This document shows, one piece after another, positions 15,518 through 24,646 of a DNA stretch of 35,203 nucleotides. Below the pieces are notes generated by a model. That model was not told where the DNA came from. It did not search any database and was given only the letters and a program-made list of their open reading frames with translations. The translations under genes and the position numbers were made by a program. Numbering within the stretch: the stretch's first letter is position 1; each line of letters starts with the position of its first letter. Origin of the DNA: Colimorpha sp045642445 (lineage in GTDB: Bacteria; Bacteroidota; Bacteroidia; Bacteroidales; P3); assembly GCA_045642445.1 (NCBI GenBank), contig JAZUIX010000095.1:1-35203 (forward strand), written 5' to 3'.

Positions 15518-15554
15518 CTCTTTTTCTTTGACGGGAGGTTATGTGATAGAAAAA

Positions 15555-15591
15555 ATGTCCTCACATTGCCTTTGCAGCAATATGAGGACAT
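15555..15591 (-). terminator. intrinsic terminator of tig
   Basis: A 15-bp stem with one mismatch (ATGTCCTCA/ATTGC arms at 15555-15569 and 15577-15591) around a 7-nt loop. On the minus strand it is followed directly by a run of T. It lies 24 nt after the tig stop codon. Confidence 0.9.
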
Positions 15592-15614
15592 ATTATTGTA
15601 TTGTAGACATACAT

Positions 15615-16967
15615 TTATTTGCAACGCTCGGCAAACTCTTTGGCCGTAACCTTGACGGGTTCGGGATTGAGTTGTTTCTTGAAGAGGGCGAAGGTCTTGT
15701 CGACATACAGTTTGTCCACAATCTGGCGGACATTGTCTTCCTGCTGGGCGATGGTGCGGGCAGCCTGTTCGAGACGCTCCTCGGTCTGTTTCTCGTCCTC
15801 ACCTTCGGGGCGGTTGTCGTTGCGACGGAGGATGTCCTTGATGTAGTCAACAATCTCGTTCTGGGTGGGTTCGATGCGCTCAATCTTGTTGAGGGTGCTG
15901 TCGAGGATTTCCCACTTCAGTGCGGGGAGATATTTCTCGGCCCATTCGTTCTCGATGCTCTCAGCGGTGACATCTTTGTCGCCACGGTTGAGGATCCAGC
16001 GTTTGAGGAAAGCTTCGGGCATGGGAGCGTCGAAGTTGTCGAGGAGGGCTTTGCGGACCTGATTGCAGTAGAGTATCTCGCACTGCTCGTCGTTGGCCTT
16101 CTCGATTTGTTTGCCGATGGCTTTCTTGAATGCGGCGAGGTCTTTGATGTCCTCACCAGGAAGCACCTGGGCAAAGAGGGCCTCGTTCAGTTCGGCAGGA
16201 GTGATGCGGGAGCAACCACTGATGGTGAACTCGACATCGGCTTTGAATTTCTTGGCTGCAGCGGCCTCGAGGTGGAACTGTTTCTCGATCTGTGCGGCGG
16301 TGAATGCCTTGGCAGCATTGAAGACAACTTTCTCTTCGGCTTTCTTGCCAACAAACAGGGCTGCGATCTCGGCCTCTTTGACATCGGTGAGGCTGAAGGA
16401 GCAGAAAGCGTTCATGCCGCCTTCTTTCTCGGCACCTTCTTTGTCGAGTTCGACGGCTTTGCCATAGACATAGTCGCCCTCGCCGATGGTCTCGGGTGTT
16501 TCAAATTTGCCGAAACGCTTGGCGATGTCGTCAATCTGGCTTTCAACATCCTTGGCGCTGACCTTGATGGAGCAGAGTTCGGTGTTCACCTTGTCCCACT
16601 GGATTTTGGGCTGGGGCATAAGGGCGGCATCGAAATAGAAGGTGTAGTCGCCACCGTTGGCGAAATCAGGGGTGCCACTCTTTTCGGTGTTGGAGAGCGG
16701 GCTGCCGATGATTTCGAGTTTCTCATCGTCGATGTATTTGTAGAGAGATTCACCCAAGAGCTCCTGGACGGCATCAGCGACAATAGTAGGTTTGTACATA
16801 CGCTGAATCAGGCCCATCGGAGCCGTGCCTTTGCGGAAGCCCGGCAACGTAGCCTTCTGGCGATACTCTTTCAGCTGTTTGGCAACCTTCTCGGCATAGT
16901 CGTTTTCAGCAACCTCAATCTTGATGCAAAGGTCCAATTCTCCCAAATTTTCTCTTGTGATATTCAT
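15615..16967 (-). CDS. tig: trigger factor, ribosome-associated chaperone
   Basis: Binds at the ribosome exit tunnel and shields nascent chains. The N-terminal ribosome-binding domain carries the signature GFRKGTAP at residues 43-50 (the family's GFRxGxxP). The middle peptidyl-prolyl isomerase region, about 150-235, is weakly conserved as in other Bacteroidota. The long helical C-terminal substrate-binding arms follow. Length is 450 aa, within the family's range (about 430-450). It is preceded by a -7 box at 17030-17023, with a leader of about 55 nt, and ends at a strong terminator, so it appears to be a single-gene transcript. Confidence 0.95.
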   Translation of the reverse strand: MNITRENLGELDLCIKIEVAENDYAEKVAKQLKEYRQKATLPGFRKGTAPMGLIQRMYKPTIVADAVQELLGESLYKYIDDEKLEIIGSPLSNTEKSGTPDFANGGDYTFYFDAALMPQPKIQWDKVNTELCSIKVSAKDVESQIDDIAKRFGKFETPETIGEGDYVYGKAVELDKEGAEKEGGMNAFCSFSLTDVKEAEIAALFVGKKAEEKVVFNAAKAFTAAQIEKQFHLEAAAAKKFKADVEFTISGCSRITPAELNEALFAQVLPGEDIKDLAAFKKAIGKQIEKANDEQCEILYCNQVRKALLDNFDAPMPEAFLKRWILNRGDKDVTAESIENEWAEKYLPALKWEILDSTLNKIERIEPTQNEIVDYIKDILRRNDNRPEGEDEKQTEERLEQAARTIAQQEDNVRQIVDKLYVDKTFALFKKQLNPEPVKVTAKEFAERCK

Positions 16968-17022
16968 CTTTTTTATGTTAAATTGTTGATATATAATTTA
17001 ATAATAATCGTTGTAAGAATTG

Positions 17023-17030
17023 CAAAGTTA
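17023..17030 (-). promoter_or_regulatory. -7 box for tig
   Basis: TAACTTTG on the minus strand matches TAnnTTTG and lies 55 nt before the tig ATG in AT-rich DNA. No obvious -33 element is seen. Confidence 0.55.
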
Positions 17031-17106
17031 CGAAAATAATTTGATATAATATATATTTTTATTAAATATTTATAATTTGATTAAAAAAATCGTTTTTCCA
17101 CAGTGG

Positions 17107-18219
17107 TCAAAATTGGCCGTAGAAGCCGACATTGAGGTTGCGGAGCTGCATGGGGAGGTAGCCCGATTTGCCATTGGAGTCGCAGGGGACATTGACTTTG
17201 AGGTGGCCGCGACGCGAGGCAAAGATGCCCACGCCACCCTCGATGTTGGTATAGGTCTGCATCTCCTGGGAGCCGGAACGGATGGAGTTTTGTGAGTTGA
17301 GGTAGGCGTTGAGTTCTTCATTGCAGACGGCTATGGTGATGTCGACGTTGTTGACGTTGAAGAGCGAGTCGCGGTTGTTGACCAAGGAGTCTTTGATGAC
17401 CTGCAGGAAGCGGTCTTCGGATATGGCGGTGGAGGTGAGCGTGGCGGTGTTGCGGGTATTGGCGACATTTTTGCCCACGATGTCGATAGAGAGGGTGTCG
17501 TTGCCCTTGCGGTAATAGAATGTCACCTTGGGCTGATAGAGGCGGCCACGGGGCAAGGTGCGCCATTTGAGGCGGCCACCAGTGCGTGTGCGGTAGCCAA
17601 ACTCCCAGGCAGGACTCTGGTTGGGCTCGATGAGGCAGGTGGTTTCGATGCTGTCGTGACGGTTGCCGGACATCGGCACCATGGGCAGGAAGCCCACCAA
17701 GGTGGTGGTGGCTCGGGCGATGGTGTCACCCGAATTGGTGTTGATGATGAGCAATTGGAAGACGCAGTTGGTGTCCTTTATCAGCCTATTGCCCGGGGTG
17801 CAATAGAAAAGCGGCTGGGAGCCTTCGGCAAAATGGCCCGACGGGCGACCCGAGACAAGGGTGTCGCGGAGTTCCCAGCTGTCGACCAACTGATTGGTGG
17901 CTGTGAGGAATCCTTCGTTGTCGCGGATGCCTTTCCAGGCTTTGAGGACGACACGGATCTGACCCGAGGGGTAGTTGGTGCTGTCGGCAATGGTAGAATA
18001 GTTGTAGAGGTTGTCGTTGCCAAGATAGCAGCGCTGCACACGGGCCCAGATGGTGTCCTCCTGTGGGTCGATGACACAATAGACCGAGGGGACGTCCTTC
18101 CACTCGGCGTTGGGGCTGAACTCGACTTTGCACGAGGTGGCCATGATGGTGCCAAGAAATATGGCGAGGAGGGCAAAGGCAGAGATTTGGGGCAGATGGT
18201 GACAGATATAGGATTTCAT
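17107..18219 (-). CDS. DUF4249-like envelope lipoprotein
   Basis: A 370-residue secreted protein with a signal sequence ending ATSC (Cys30), a permissive lipobox acceptable in Bacteroidota. The mature part is beta-rich. It ends with YTNIEGGVGIFASR (from about residue 327), close to the GxGIFG motif near the C-terminus of DUF4249 proteins. DUF4249 members are usually found beside TonB-dependent receptors, and none is here. It starts 15 nt after tcdA, so it is probably the last gene of the GH2-tcdA transcript. Function is unknown, and the family call rests on the signal, the size and that C-terminal motif. Confidence 0.6.
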   Translation of the reverse strand: MKSYICHHLPQISAFALLAIFLGTIMATSCKVEFSPNAEWKDVPSVYCVIDPQEDTIWARVQRCYLGNDNLYNYSTIADSTNYPSGQIRVVLKAWKGIRDNEGFLTATNQLVDSWELRDTLVSGRPSGHFAEGSQPLFYCTPGNRLIKDTNCVFQLLIINTNSGDTIARATTTLVGFLPMVPMSGNRHDSIETTCLIEPNQSPAWEFGYRTRTGGRLKWRTLPRGRLYQPKVTFYYRKGNDTLSIDIVGKNVANTRNTATLTSTAISEDRFLQVIKDSLVNNRDSLFNVNNVDITIAVCNEELNAYLNSQNSIRSGSQEMQTYTNIEGGVGIFASRRGHLKVNVPCDSNGKSGYLPMQLRNLNVGFYGQF

Positions 18220-18234
18220 TATCTTGAAATTATT

Positions 18235-18960
18235 TTACGATTCGACTTCGGTATTTATCAACAGTTTGATTACTTCGGAGGCAATGTGGCAGCCGAAGAG
18301 TGGCGGCATGTAGGAGATGGTGCCGATGGTGGTGAGGTGGTTGTCGGTGCGGTCTTCGATCATGGCATGAGGGGGCACTTTTTCGGTGGAAAACACCACA
18401 CGGATGCCGGTATACACTCCCAGGTGATGGAGTCGTTTGCGCACCATGGCGGCCAAAGGACAGGTGTTGCTTTGGGCGATGTCGCACGCCTGCACCTGCG
18501 AAGGGTCGAGTTTTCCCCCACTGCCCATACAGCTGACAACAGGCAGCCCCAACCGATGGGCATGGAAGAGCAAGAAGACTTTGGGCGCCAAGGTATCAAT
18601 GCAATCCACCACGCAATCATAGTGGTCGGACTCAAGGAGTTCGATCATGCGGTCGTCGCGGATAAACTCGTCGATGGCCGTGACGTGACAATCGGGGTTG
18701 ATGTCGGCAAAACGGGCTCGGAAAAGTTCGGCTTTGCGTTGTCCGACAGTTGAATGTAGGGCTATAAGCTGGCGGTTGATGTTGCTCTCAGACACCGCAT
18801 CGCCGTCGACGATGGTCATGGCTCCCACCCCCGCACGACAAAGCTGCTCTGCCGCATACCCCCCTACCCCTCCGAGACCCACGACAAGGACATGCGACGC
18901 CTGGAGGCGGTTCATGGCTGTGTCTTGGAGTAGAAGTCGGGTACGGGAGAACATGGGCAT
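18235..18960 (-). CDS. tcdA: ThiF/E1-like tRNA threonylcarbamoyladenosine dehydratase
   Basis: An ATP-dependent enzyme of the MoeB/ThiF/E1 superfamily. TcdA cyclises the t6A modification at position 37 of ANN-decoding tRNAs. The N-terminus MFSRTRLLLQDTAMNRL is characteristic of TcdA. The nucleotide loop GLGGVGG (28-34), Asp52 and NRQ (62-64) follow. Cys168 (SNTCPLA) lies in the region expected for the TcdA cysteine. With the start at 18960 the protein has 241 aa; an alternative ATG at 18987 would overlap the upstream gene by 23 nt and add residues not usual for the family, and ATG 18954 is also possible. It is sandwiched between the GH2-like gene and the DUF4249-like lipoprotein gene, an unrelated context that suggests only shared transcription. 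Confidence 0.88.
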   Translation of the reverse strand: MPMFSRTRLLLQDTAMNRLQASHVLVVGLGGVGGYAAEQLCRAGVGAMTIVDGDAVSESNINRQLIALHSTVGQRKAELFRARFADINPDCHVTAIDEFIRDDRMIELLESDHYDCVVDCIDTLAPKVFLLFHAHRLGLPVVSCMGSGGKLDPSQVQACDIAQSNTCPLAAMVRKRLHHLGVYTGIRVVFSTEKVPPHAMIEDRTDNHLTTIGTISYMPPLFGCHIASEVIKLLINTEVES

Positions 18961-18964
18961 GGTT

Positions 18965-21900
18965 TTATTTTTGTACGGATTCGGCAATGACCACCTCGTC
19001 GAGCAGCAGCCAAGGCTTCAGTCCTTTGGCACGATGCCAGGAGGGAATTTGCGGTATGGGTTTGGCCACGAGGCGAACAAAACGCACATTGTCGTATTGG
19101 ACAGGTAATTCGATGATTTGCAGTTGGGGTGTATTCTGTGAAGAATCGGCAGCATCGAAGGTGATGGTGGCGGCCACTGGCTGACTATAATGCTGACCAT
19201 CGGACGAGACACTGACGAAGACTTGCGCAGGGGCGAAGACCCATGCTTCGGGCACATGAGCAAAACGAGCCGTGATATGGGAAAGGCTTATCACCTTGCC
19301 CAATTCGAAGTCGGCTTGGAAATCGTGTCCCGAGAAGCCCACCCAACCGCGAGAGAGGTCGTTGACATCGCCAAGTTCGCCATCAATGAGCGTTTTTTCG
19401 GCGTTACGGTTATACGGGGTGTTCGCCTTATGGGCAAAAGTGCAACCGAGGATGTAGTCGAACGAGAACTGCTGCGAAGCCACGAAGGAAGGTGTGGCAC
19501 CCCGTTTGTATGCTCGGGCAAGCACCTGAGTGCTGCCGGTGATGACAAAGGGCTTGGTGTAGAGCATGGAATGCTCAGAAGGCACGCTGCCGTCAAGGGT
19601 GTATCGGATTTCGGCGCCGGGGGTAGGACAAACGATGGCAATCTGCATAGGACCGTCAAAGCGGTCGCGGCTGCTACTGATCACAGGCATTTCAACTACG
19701 CCCGAATTGACTTTGGGGTAGTTGATGCGGCGGAAATCGTTGGGTTGGTGCTCTGAACGTTCAAAGGGACGGAGATGAAGTGTGAACTGATATTTCGAAG
19801 CTTTGAGTAATGCCGACTCTTGGACAAACATATTTGCACCACCTCCCACAGGAGCCTCACGATAGTTGACAGAAAGGGTGTCGCCCATGATGGAGAAATG
19901 GCAGAGGGTGTCGAGGAGGTCGACATAGAGTGCGACAGAATCATTGCCCACAGCAACCCATCGAACATCGGTATGATTGCCAGAATGCTGCATGGGCTGG
20001 TAGGGATAGGTTATTTGTGAAATTTGTTCTGACTGTTGGGTAATCAAACCCGAGGCACATCGGTCAGGATAACTCTCAACATTGCGGCCAAACCATTCCA
20101 CTTTTTGCAAATCGGAGGCCAAGCCTAAATCACACCCCACACGTGCAAGAGATTTGATTTGGTCGGAAAGACGGATATCGTTGGAGAGAAGCACGTCGCC
20201 CGAAGGATAGAGCATATAGGTTTGCCGCACATCAAAACAAGTGCCAATCTGGTCGTTGAAATAGCGCAACATCACATCAATGCCTATACCTTTATCAACT
20301 TGGCGACAATTGCTGGCAAGCACTTCGCAACGCAGGTTGTTGCCATATCGTTTCCACTGTTTCCAACCATTGGGGTCGGACATATCGTTGGCCGAGGGGG
20401 TGCGGAGGAAACCGAGACGGAGTGGTGACGACAAGAGCTGATGTCCTCGATAGCTCCACGAGGTGATGCACCCCAAAGAGTCGTTATATTGTAATGAATA
20501 ATTTGTATTATATATATTATACTGATGAGCAGTGTTCTTTTCCAGGGTAAGGGGTTCCGAGGAATTGTCGGAAAAAGGTTGCAAGGGCGAAGCTTCGGAC
20601 ATGAGGGCAAACTGCCACGTTGCCAATACCGTATTGCGAGGTACGGCGGGAATGTTTCCACGCTGTTTGAGCTCAAAGCGGATAAACATTTCTTCATCAG
20701 CCGACAATGTCAGCTTGGGAACTTTGATTTTGATTGTTTTGCTTTCGCCTGGTTGGACAGATAGCACCACATCGCCTTCCACGATGTTGGTGCGAAGATT
20801 TGTACAAATGACATACTCTAACTTGTAATCAGCCAATGGTCGGAAATCAGATCGGTTGGTTACGGAGAACTCGGCAGCATCGGGACTCGTGGCAAGCAGA
20901 CGCACATCAATGGGACGATAGAGTTGCCGCAGCTCGGAAAGATAGGGCTTGTCTGAAATATTGTGCCAATTGCGGCACTTGAAGAATCCGCCCAACAGGC
21001 GGTCTTGATCGAAAACACGTTGCCATAGTGGCACCATGCCGCCGAAAGTGTTGCCCACATCACTACCATACGAAAGCATGAGCAACGGTCGGGATTGCTT
21101 TTTGGTCTGATACTGACGCAAGAACTCCGTGTTGCAGTCGATGGGAGCAATGAAATCCGTATTGTCGGAATATTGGGCACCAGAGTAGATTACAGGACGT
21201 TGTTTGTCGAGTTGTTTGAGTGTGCGATAAGCGGTGGTCATGCAAATCCCATTGTCAGGACTGTTGCCAAGCGACCACGCCACAATGCAGGTATGATTCT
21301 TGTATTGGTGATAGAGTGCTCGCATCCTGTCGGAGAAGAGTTCGGAGAACTCATTGTCGGCAGCAACGGCATGGCCCATAGAGGATCTCGGCTGTAGATT
21401 TGCATCACAGACAACATAAAATCCCAACTCATCACATAATTCAAAGAAACGTTCTTCGGATATTCCTTCTCCGTAAATGAACGGTGTCAGGGAATTGGCA
21501 AAACTGATACGCAAAGCATTGATGTTATTGCGTTTCATCTGCATCATATCGGTGCGAAGGCGAGTGAGGGTGTCGGGATTGGAAAGATCAATCGGAGGGA
21601 CAATGGTCACACCTTTGAACGTGATTTTGGAGCCGTTGATAAGGAACCCTTCTTCGGTGGAGATGGATCGGAAACCAAAGCGTGTACCGACGATGTCCTG
21701 CACGGACATATCTTCATCGTATAGACGAATCACGGCAGTATACAAGCGAGGTGTTTCGGCATTCCAGGGTTGCACGGAAGCAATGGTAGAGGACAATGAA
21801 ATGGTACTCTCACTGACTTTTGAGAAGAATAACCATTTTCCTGTTTTGTCCACTTGACGACCCTGCGGGTCCCAAATCTCGACCTCAAGATAGTACTTGC

Positions 21901-22495
21901 CTTTGCGGTTGTGATTGTAAACATCGGCATCAATCGTATACTGTCCAGATTGATTCACATTATTATAATGAGTATTGATCGTGTAGTCCTGCACATTTTC
22001 CAATGGTTTGAGCAAAACAGCACAATCTCCCGTCAATCCTTCACACTCCGATTCAATCAATGCACCATCATCATCACCCGCATAACGAATAGCCAATTGA
22101 ACATTTTTACCATAACGCACCTGCTCGGAGATGTCGAACTCGGTGAATGCACGCGAGTCGTGGCTGCTGCCAATCAACTTGTCGTCGACCCAGAAGCCAT
22201 AGCCAGGGGCCGCTTGGAAGCGAAAAAAGAGACGATAAGCACGCCATTCTTTAGGGAAAAGAAATTGCTGAGAGTAAACAGGACGCCTCTCGACCATTGT
22301 CTTCTGCCAGTCAGAACTGACAGAAATATAATTAGACGATTGAGCGTAACGCAGTTTCTCTACAGCATTGGCATCATCGTATGACACAATGTTGGCGCGA
22401 GGTGCCATACGAACGCCCTCGACCCCTTCTTGCTGCTGTGCCGACAAAAAGTTGAGACACAGCAGCAAAAAGAAAGGCAGAGTAATTTTCTTCAT
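18965..22495 (-). CDS. LacZ-like GH2 family protein, probably catalytically inactive, with C-terminal accessory domains
   Basis: An exported 1176-residue protein (signal peptide 1-20, ending LSAQ) with the LacZ domain order. A jelly-roll sugar-binding domain covers about 50-165, an immunoglobulin-like domain 170-280, a TIM barrel 285-530 and a beta-galactosidase small-chain-like domain about 650-915. A chitobiase-type domain (about 945-1013; RYTLDGSVPS) and a discoidin/F5-8-type domain (about 1018-1172) follow. Alignment by eye to E. coli LacZ gives WSLGNS where LacZ has WSLGNE (Ser412 for acid/base Glu461), and LSYGSDVGN where LacZ has CEYAHAMGN (Ser475 for nucleophile Glu537). The active-site His residues of the SHYP and ETHG motifs are also missing. 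The small-chain signature WFGRNVESYPDR is kept. I infer a carbohydrate-binding pseudoenzyme. The gene lies 2 nt after the barrel gene. Confidence 0.85.
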   Translation of the reverse strand: MKKITLPFFLLLCLNFLSAQQQEGVEGVRMAPRANIVSYDDANAVEKLRYAQSSNYISVSSDWQKTMVERRPVYSQQFLFPKEWRAYRLFFRFQAAPGYGFWVDDKLIGSSHDSRAFTEFDISEQVRYGKNVQLAIRYAGDDDGALIESECEGLTGDCAVLLKPLENVQDYTINTHYNNVNQSGQYTIDADVYNHNRKGKYYLEVEIWDPQGRQVDKTGKWLFFSKVSESTISLSSTIASVQPWNAETPRLYTAVIRLYDEDMSVQDIVGTRFGFRSISTEEGFLINGSKITFKGVTIVPPIDLSNPDTLTRLRTDMMQMKRNNINALRISFANSLTPFIYGEGISEERFFELCDELGFYVVCDANLQPRSSMGHAVAADNEFSELFSDRMRALYHQYKNHTCIVAWSLGNSPDNGICMTTAYRTLKQLDKQRPVIYSGAQYSDNTDFIAPIDCNTEFLRQYQTKKQSRPLLMLSYGSDVGNTFGGMVPLWQRVFDQDRLLGGFFKCRNWHNISDKPYLSELRQLYRPIDVRLLATSPDAAEFSVTNRSDFRPLADYKLEYVICTNLRTNIVEGDVVLSVQPGESKTIKIKVPKLTLSADEEMFIRFELKQRGNIPAVPRNTVLATWQFALMSEASPLQPFSDNSSEPLTLEKNTAHQYNIYNTNYSLQYNDSLGCITSWSYRGHQLLSSPLRLGFLRTPSANDMSDPNGWKQWKRYGNNLRCEVLASNCRQVDKGIGIDVMLRYFNDQIGTCFDVRQTYMLYPSGDVLLSNDIRLSDQIKSLARVGCDLGLASDLQKVEWFGRNVESYPDRCASGLITQQSEQISQITYPYQPMQHSGNHTDVRWVAVGNDSVALYVDLLDTLCHFSIMGDTLSVNYREAPVGGGANMFVQESALLKASKYQFTLHLRPFERSEHQPNDFRRINYPKVNSGVVEMPVISSSRDRFDGPMQIAIVCPTPGAEIRYTLDGSVPSEHSMLYTKPFVITGSTQVLARAYKRGATPSFVASQQFSFDYILGCTFAHKANTPYNRNAEKTLIDGELGDVNDLSRGWVGFSGHDFQADFELGKVISLSHITARFAHVPEAWVFAPAQVFVSVSSDGQHYSQPVAATITFDAADSSQNTPQLQIIELPVQYDNVRFVRLVAKPIPQIPSWHRAKGLKPWLLLDEVVIAESVQK

Positions 22496-22497
22496 AC

Positions 22498-23073
22498 TTA
22501 GAAATTAACGCCTACACCAAACTTGAGGTTGTGAAATAACAATGGCTCGGAATCGGAAAGAAGTCCTCCCGTTTTACGATCCACTTTACCCATATAGAGT
22601 TCCTGATAGCCCACAAAAGCATTCACGGCAAGTTTGCGAGAAATGGCATAGCGGGCACCCACACTAATACCACTAACGACACCACCTTTGGATATAGTGA
22701 TGGCATTGTCGCCCGTGCTGGAAGAACCTAAGGGAATGGAATATCCAACATAAAGTGAGGAGAAAGGCGAAACACGACTGCGCATATAATGGCTGCGAAG
22801 TTCGACAAAGACAGGCAACTGAGAGAAAGCCCCCGTGGGGTCTAACATGTAAGAGCAGCCGATGCCGAGAGCCGACTCCTTGCGGAACTGGAAACCGCCC
22901 ACAGCTGAGAAGCCATGAAAGACGGCCCTGTCGTTATATTCAGTCGTATTGAGGTTGGTGGCAAAGTCGTAACCTGCCACAACATAATAGCCACGCCATT
23001 TGAACTCGATATGCTGGGCCTGTGCGACGGCGAATGTGGCGACTGCTGCCAACAACAATATGATTTTCTTCAT
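22498..23073 (-). CDS. small outer-membrane beta-barrel protein
   Basis: A 191-residue exported protein: signal peptide residues 1-19 (ending VAQAQ), then about eight amphipathic strands alternating with turns (for example FSSLYVGYSIPLG and LAVNAFVGYQELYMG). It ends NLKFGVGVNF with the terminal phenylalanine typical of barrels inserted by the BAM complex. Size and strand number fit an eight-stranded OmpX/porin-like barrel. I cannot name the family. It lies 22 nt after the CoA-transferase gene and 2 nt before the large GH2-like gene, so barrel and GH2-like protein are almost certainly made together. Confidence 0.8.
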   Translation of the reverse strand: MKKIILLLAAVATFAVAQAQHIEFKWRGYYVVAGYDFATNLNTTEYNDRAVFHGFSAVGGFQFRKESALGIGCSYMLDPTGAFSQLPVFVELRSHYMRSRVSPFSSLYVGYSIPLGSSSTGDNAITISKGGVVSGISVGARYAISRKLAVNAFVGYQELYMGKVDRKTGGLLSDSEPLLFHNLKFGVGVNF

Positions 23074-23095
23074 AGTATTACAGAAAATGTGGTTA

Positions 23096-23752
23096 TTATT
23101 TCATTTCTTTGAGGTCAGGAGAGATAATGAGGGTTGCCTCGGTGGCAGCCTGCACCTGCTCGACAGTGAACTCAGGATTGATTTCAGTAAGAACAATGCC
23201 TTTAGGAGTAATCTCCATGACACCCATCTCGGTGATAATCATGTTGACCTGTCCTTTAGCGGTAAGCGGAAGGGTGCATTTCTTCAAAATCTTGGGATTG
23301 CCTTTTGCAGTGTGCTCCATAGCGAGGATAACCTTTTTAGCACCAACGAGGAGGTCCATAGCACCACCCATACCGGGGGTCTTTTTGCCAGGAATCATCC
23401 AGTTGGCGAGGTCGCCCTGTTCGTCAACCTGCATAGCGCCAAGAACGGAAACATTGACATGACCGCCACGAATGATGCCGAAAGAGGTTGCGCTGTCGAA
23501 AGTGCAAGCGTCATCGGTGGTAGTGATGAATCCGCCACCAGCATTGATGAGCCAAGGATCCTCTTTGCCCTGTTCGGGGGTAGGTCCCATGCCAATCATA
23601 CCATTCTCGGATTGAAGGACAACATGGACACCTTCGGGGAGGAAGTTAGGGATAAGTGTCGGGAGACCGATACCAAGGTTGACAACATCACCATCGTGAA
23701 GCTCCTGGGCAGCACGGCGGGCGATAAAGGGTTTAATTTGTTCTTTGTCCAT
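23096..23752 (-). CDS. atoA: acetoacetate/3-oxoacid CoA-transferase, beta subunit
   Basis: Moves CoA between carboxylic acids through an enzyme-bound glutamyl-CoA thioester. The class I beta-subunit motif SENGMIGMG carries the catalytic Glu49, and GGAMDLL with the Gly-rich MGG stretch follows. Length is 218 aa, normal. In lysine fermentation the partner alpha subunit is needed, and the pair converts acetoacetate or butyrate CoA species. It is the third gene behind kamD and kamE, separated from kamE by 23 nt. In Porphyromonas gingivalis a CoA-transferase subunit gene likewise follows the aminomutase genes. No alpha-subunit gene is in this window. Confidence 0.9.
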   Translation of the reverse strand: MDKEQIKPFIARRAAQELHDGDVVNLGIGLPTLIPNFLPEGVHVVLQSENGMIGMGPTPEQGKEDPWLINAGGGFITTTDDACTFDSATSFGIIRGGHVNVSVLGAMQVDEQGDLANWMIPGKKTPGMGGAMDLLVGAKKVILAMEHTAKGNPKILKKCTLPLTAKGQVNMIITEMGVMEITPKGIVLTEINPEFTVEQVQAATEATLIISPDLKEMK

Positions 23753-23775
23753 AGTGATTATTTTTAATGTTATTA

Positions 23776-24564
23776 TTATTTCATTCCACGTTTGACCATT
23801 TCCTGAGCGATGTAGGAGGCCTCATCGTCGGCGTATGTGTTCATACCGAAACCTGCATCATAGCCGAGCTCTTTTGCAAGTTCGTGGCTGATACGAGGAC
23901 CGCCGCAGATAAGGATGACCTTGTCGCGCAACCCCTCGGCTTCGAGCATCTCGACCAATTCGGTGAGGTTTTTAATATGGATGTCTTTCTGTGTGACCGT
24001 CTGCGAAACAATCAGCGCATCGGCATGAAGTTCAACAGCCTTGGCGATGAAATCCTCATTGAGGACCTGGCTGCCGAGGTTGTAAGCCTCAATCATGTCG
24101 TAACGTTCCAAACCATAGTGGCCGGCATAACCCTTCATGTTCATGATGGCATCAATACCCACGGTGTGGGCATCTGTACCTGTGGAGGCGCCAACAACGA
24201 CGATCTTGCGGCCAATGTGTTCACGAATATATTCGTCACACTCTTTCATTTCCATTGTATTGCTTTCCACCTTAGGCACATGGATGGAGGTGTAATCGAC
24301 AGTATGGGTGCAACTGCCGTAGCAGTTGAAGAATGTGAAACCTTTGGTCAATTCCTTACTATAAACCACCAACGGATTCTCAAAACCCATCTTTTTCATC
24401 AACTGCTTGGCAGCCTCGTTGGCTTCGTCGCCAGCAGGGACGGGCAGCGTAAAACTGAGCTGCGTCTTGCCGTCATTCATGGTGTCGCCATAGGGCTTTA
24501 TCTGTTTAAGGTCTAAGGTTTTGTCGAAATCCTTAGCTTCCATTGAATATAAACCTTCGCTCAT
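23776..24564 (-). CDS. kamE: lysine 5,6-aminomutase beta subunit
   Basis: The small, cobalamin- and PLP-binding subunit of lysine 5,6-aminomutase, which moves the epsilon-amino group of D-lysine or beta-lysine to carbon 5. The base-off B12 motif DAHTVG places His133 as the lower cobalt ligand. Lys144 in MNMKG matches the PLP-binding Lys144 of the clostridial beta subunit in both sequence and position. A Rossmann-like B12 domain fills residues 118-258. Length is 262 aa, standard. It follows kamD after 82 nt; that spacer contains two CTTAAGACT copies (24582-24590, 24596-24604). Activity depends on adenosylcobalamin made or imported elsewhere. Confidence 0.96.
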   Translation of the reverse strand: MSEGLYSMEAKDFDKTLDLKQIKPYGDTMNDGKTQLSFTLPVPAGDEANEAAKQLMKKMGFENPLVVYSKELTKGFTFFNCYGSCTHTVDYTSIHVPKVESNTMEMKECDEYIREHIGRKIVVVGASTGTDAHTVGIDAIMNMKGYAGHYGLERYDMIEAYNLGSQVLNEDFIAKAVELHADALIVSQTVTQKDIHIKNLTELVEMLEAEGLRDKVILICGGPRISHELAKELGYDAGFGMNTYADDEASYIAQEMVKRGMK

Positions 24565-24646
24565 ATTTTTTATTATTTCGACTTAAGACTGAATGCTTAA
24601 GACTTGTGTTTTTTGTTTCGATTAATTATTGTTTATTGTGCGATAT

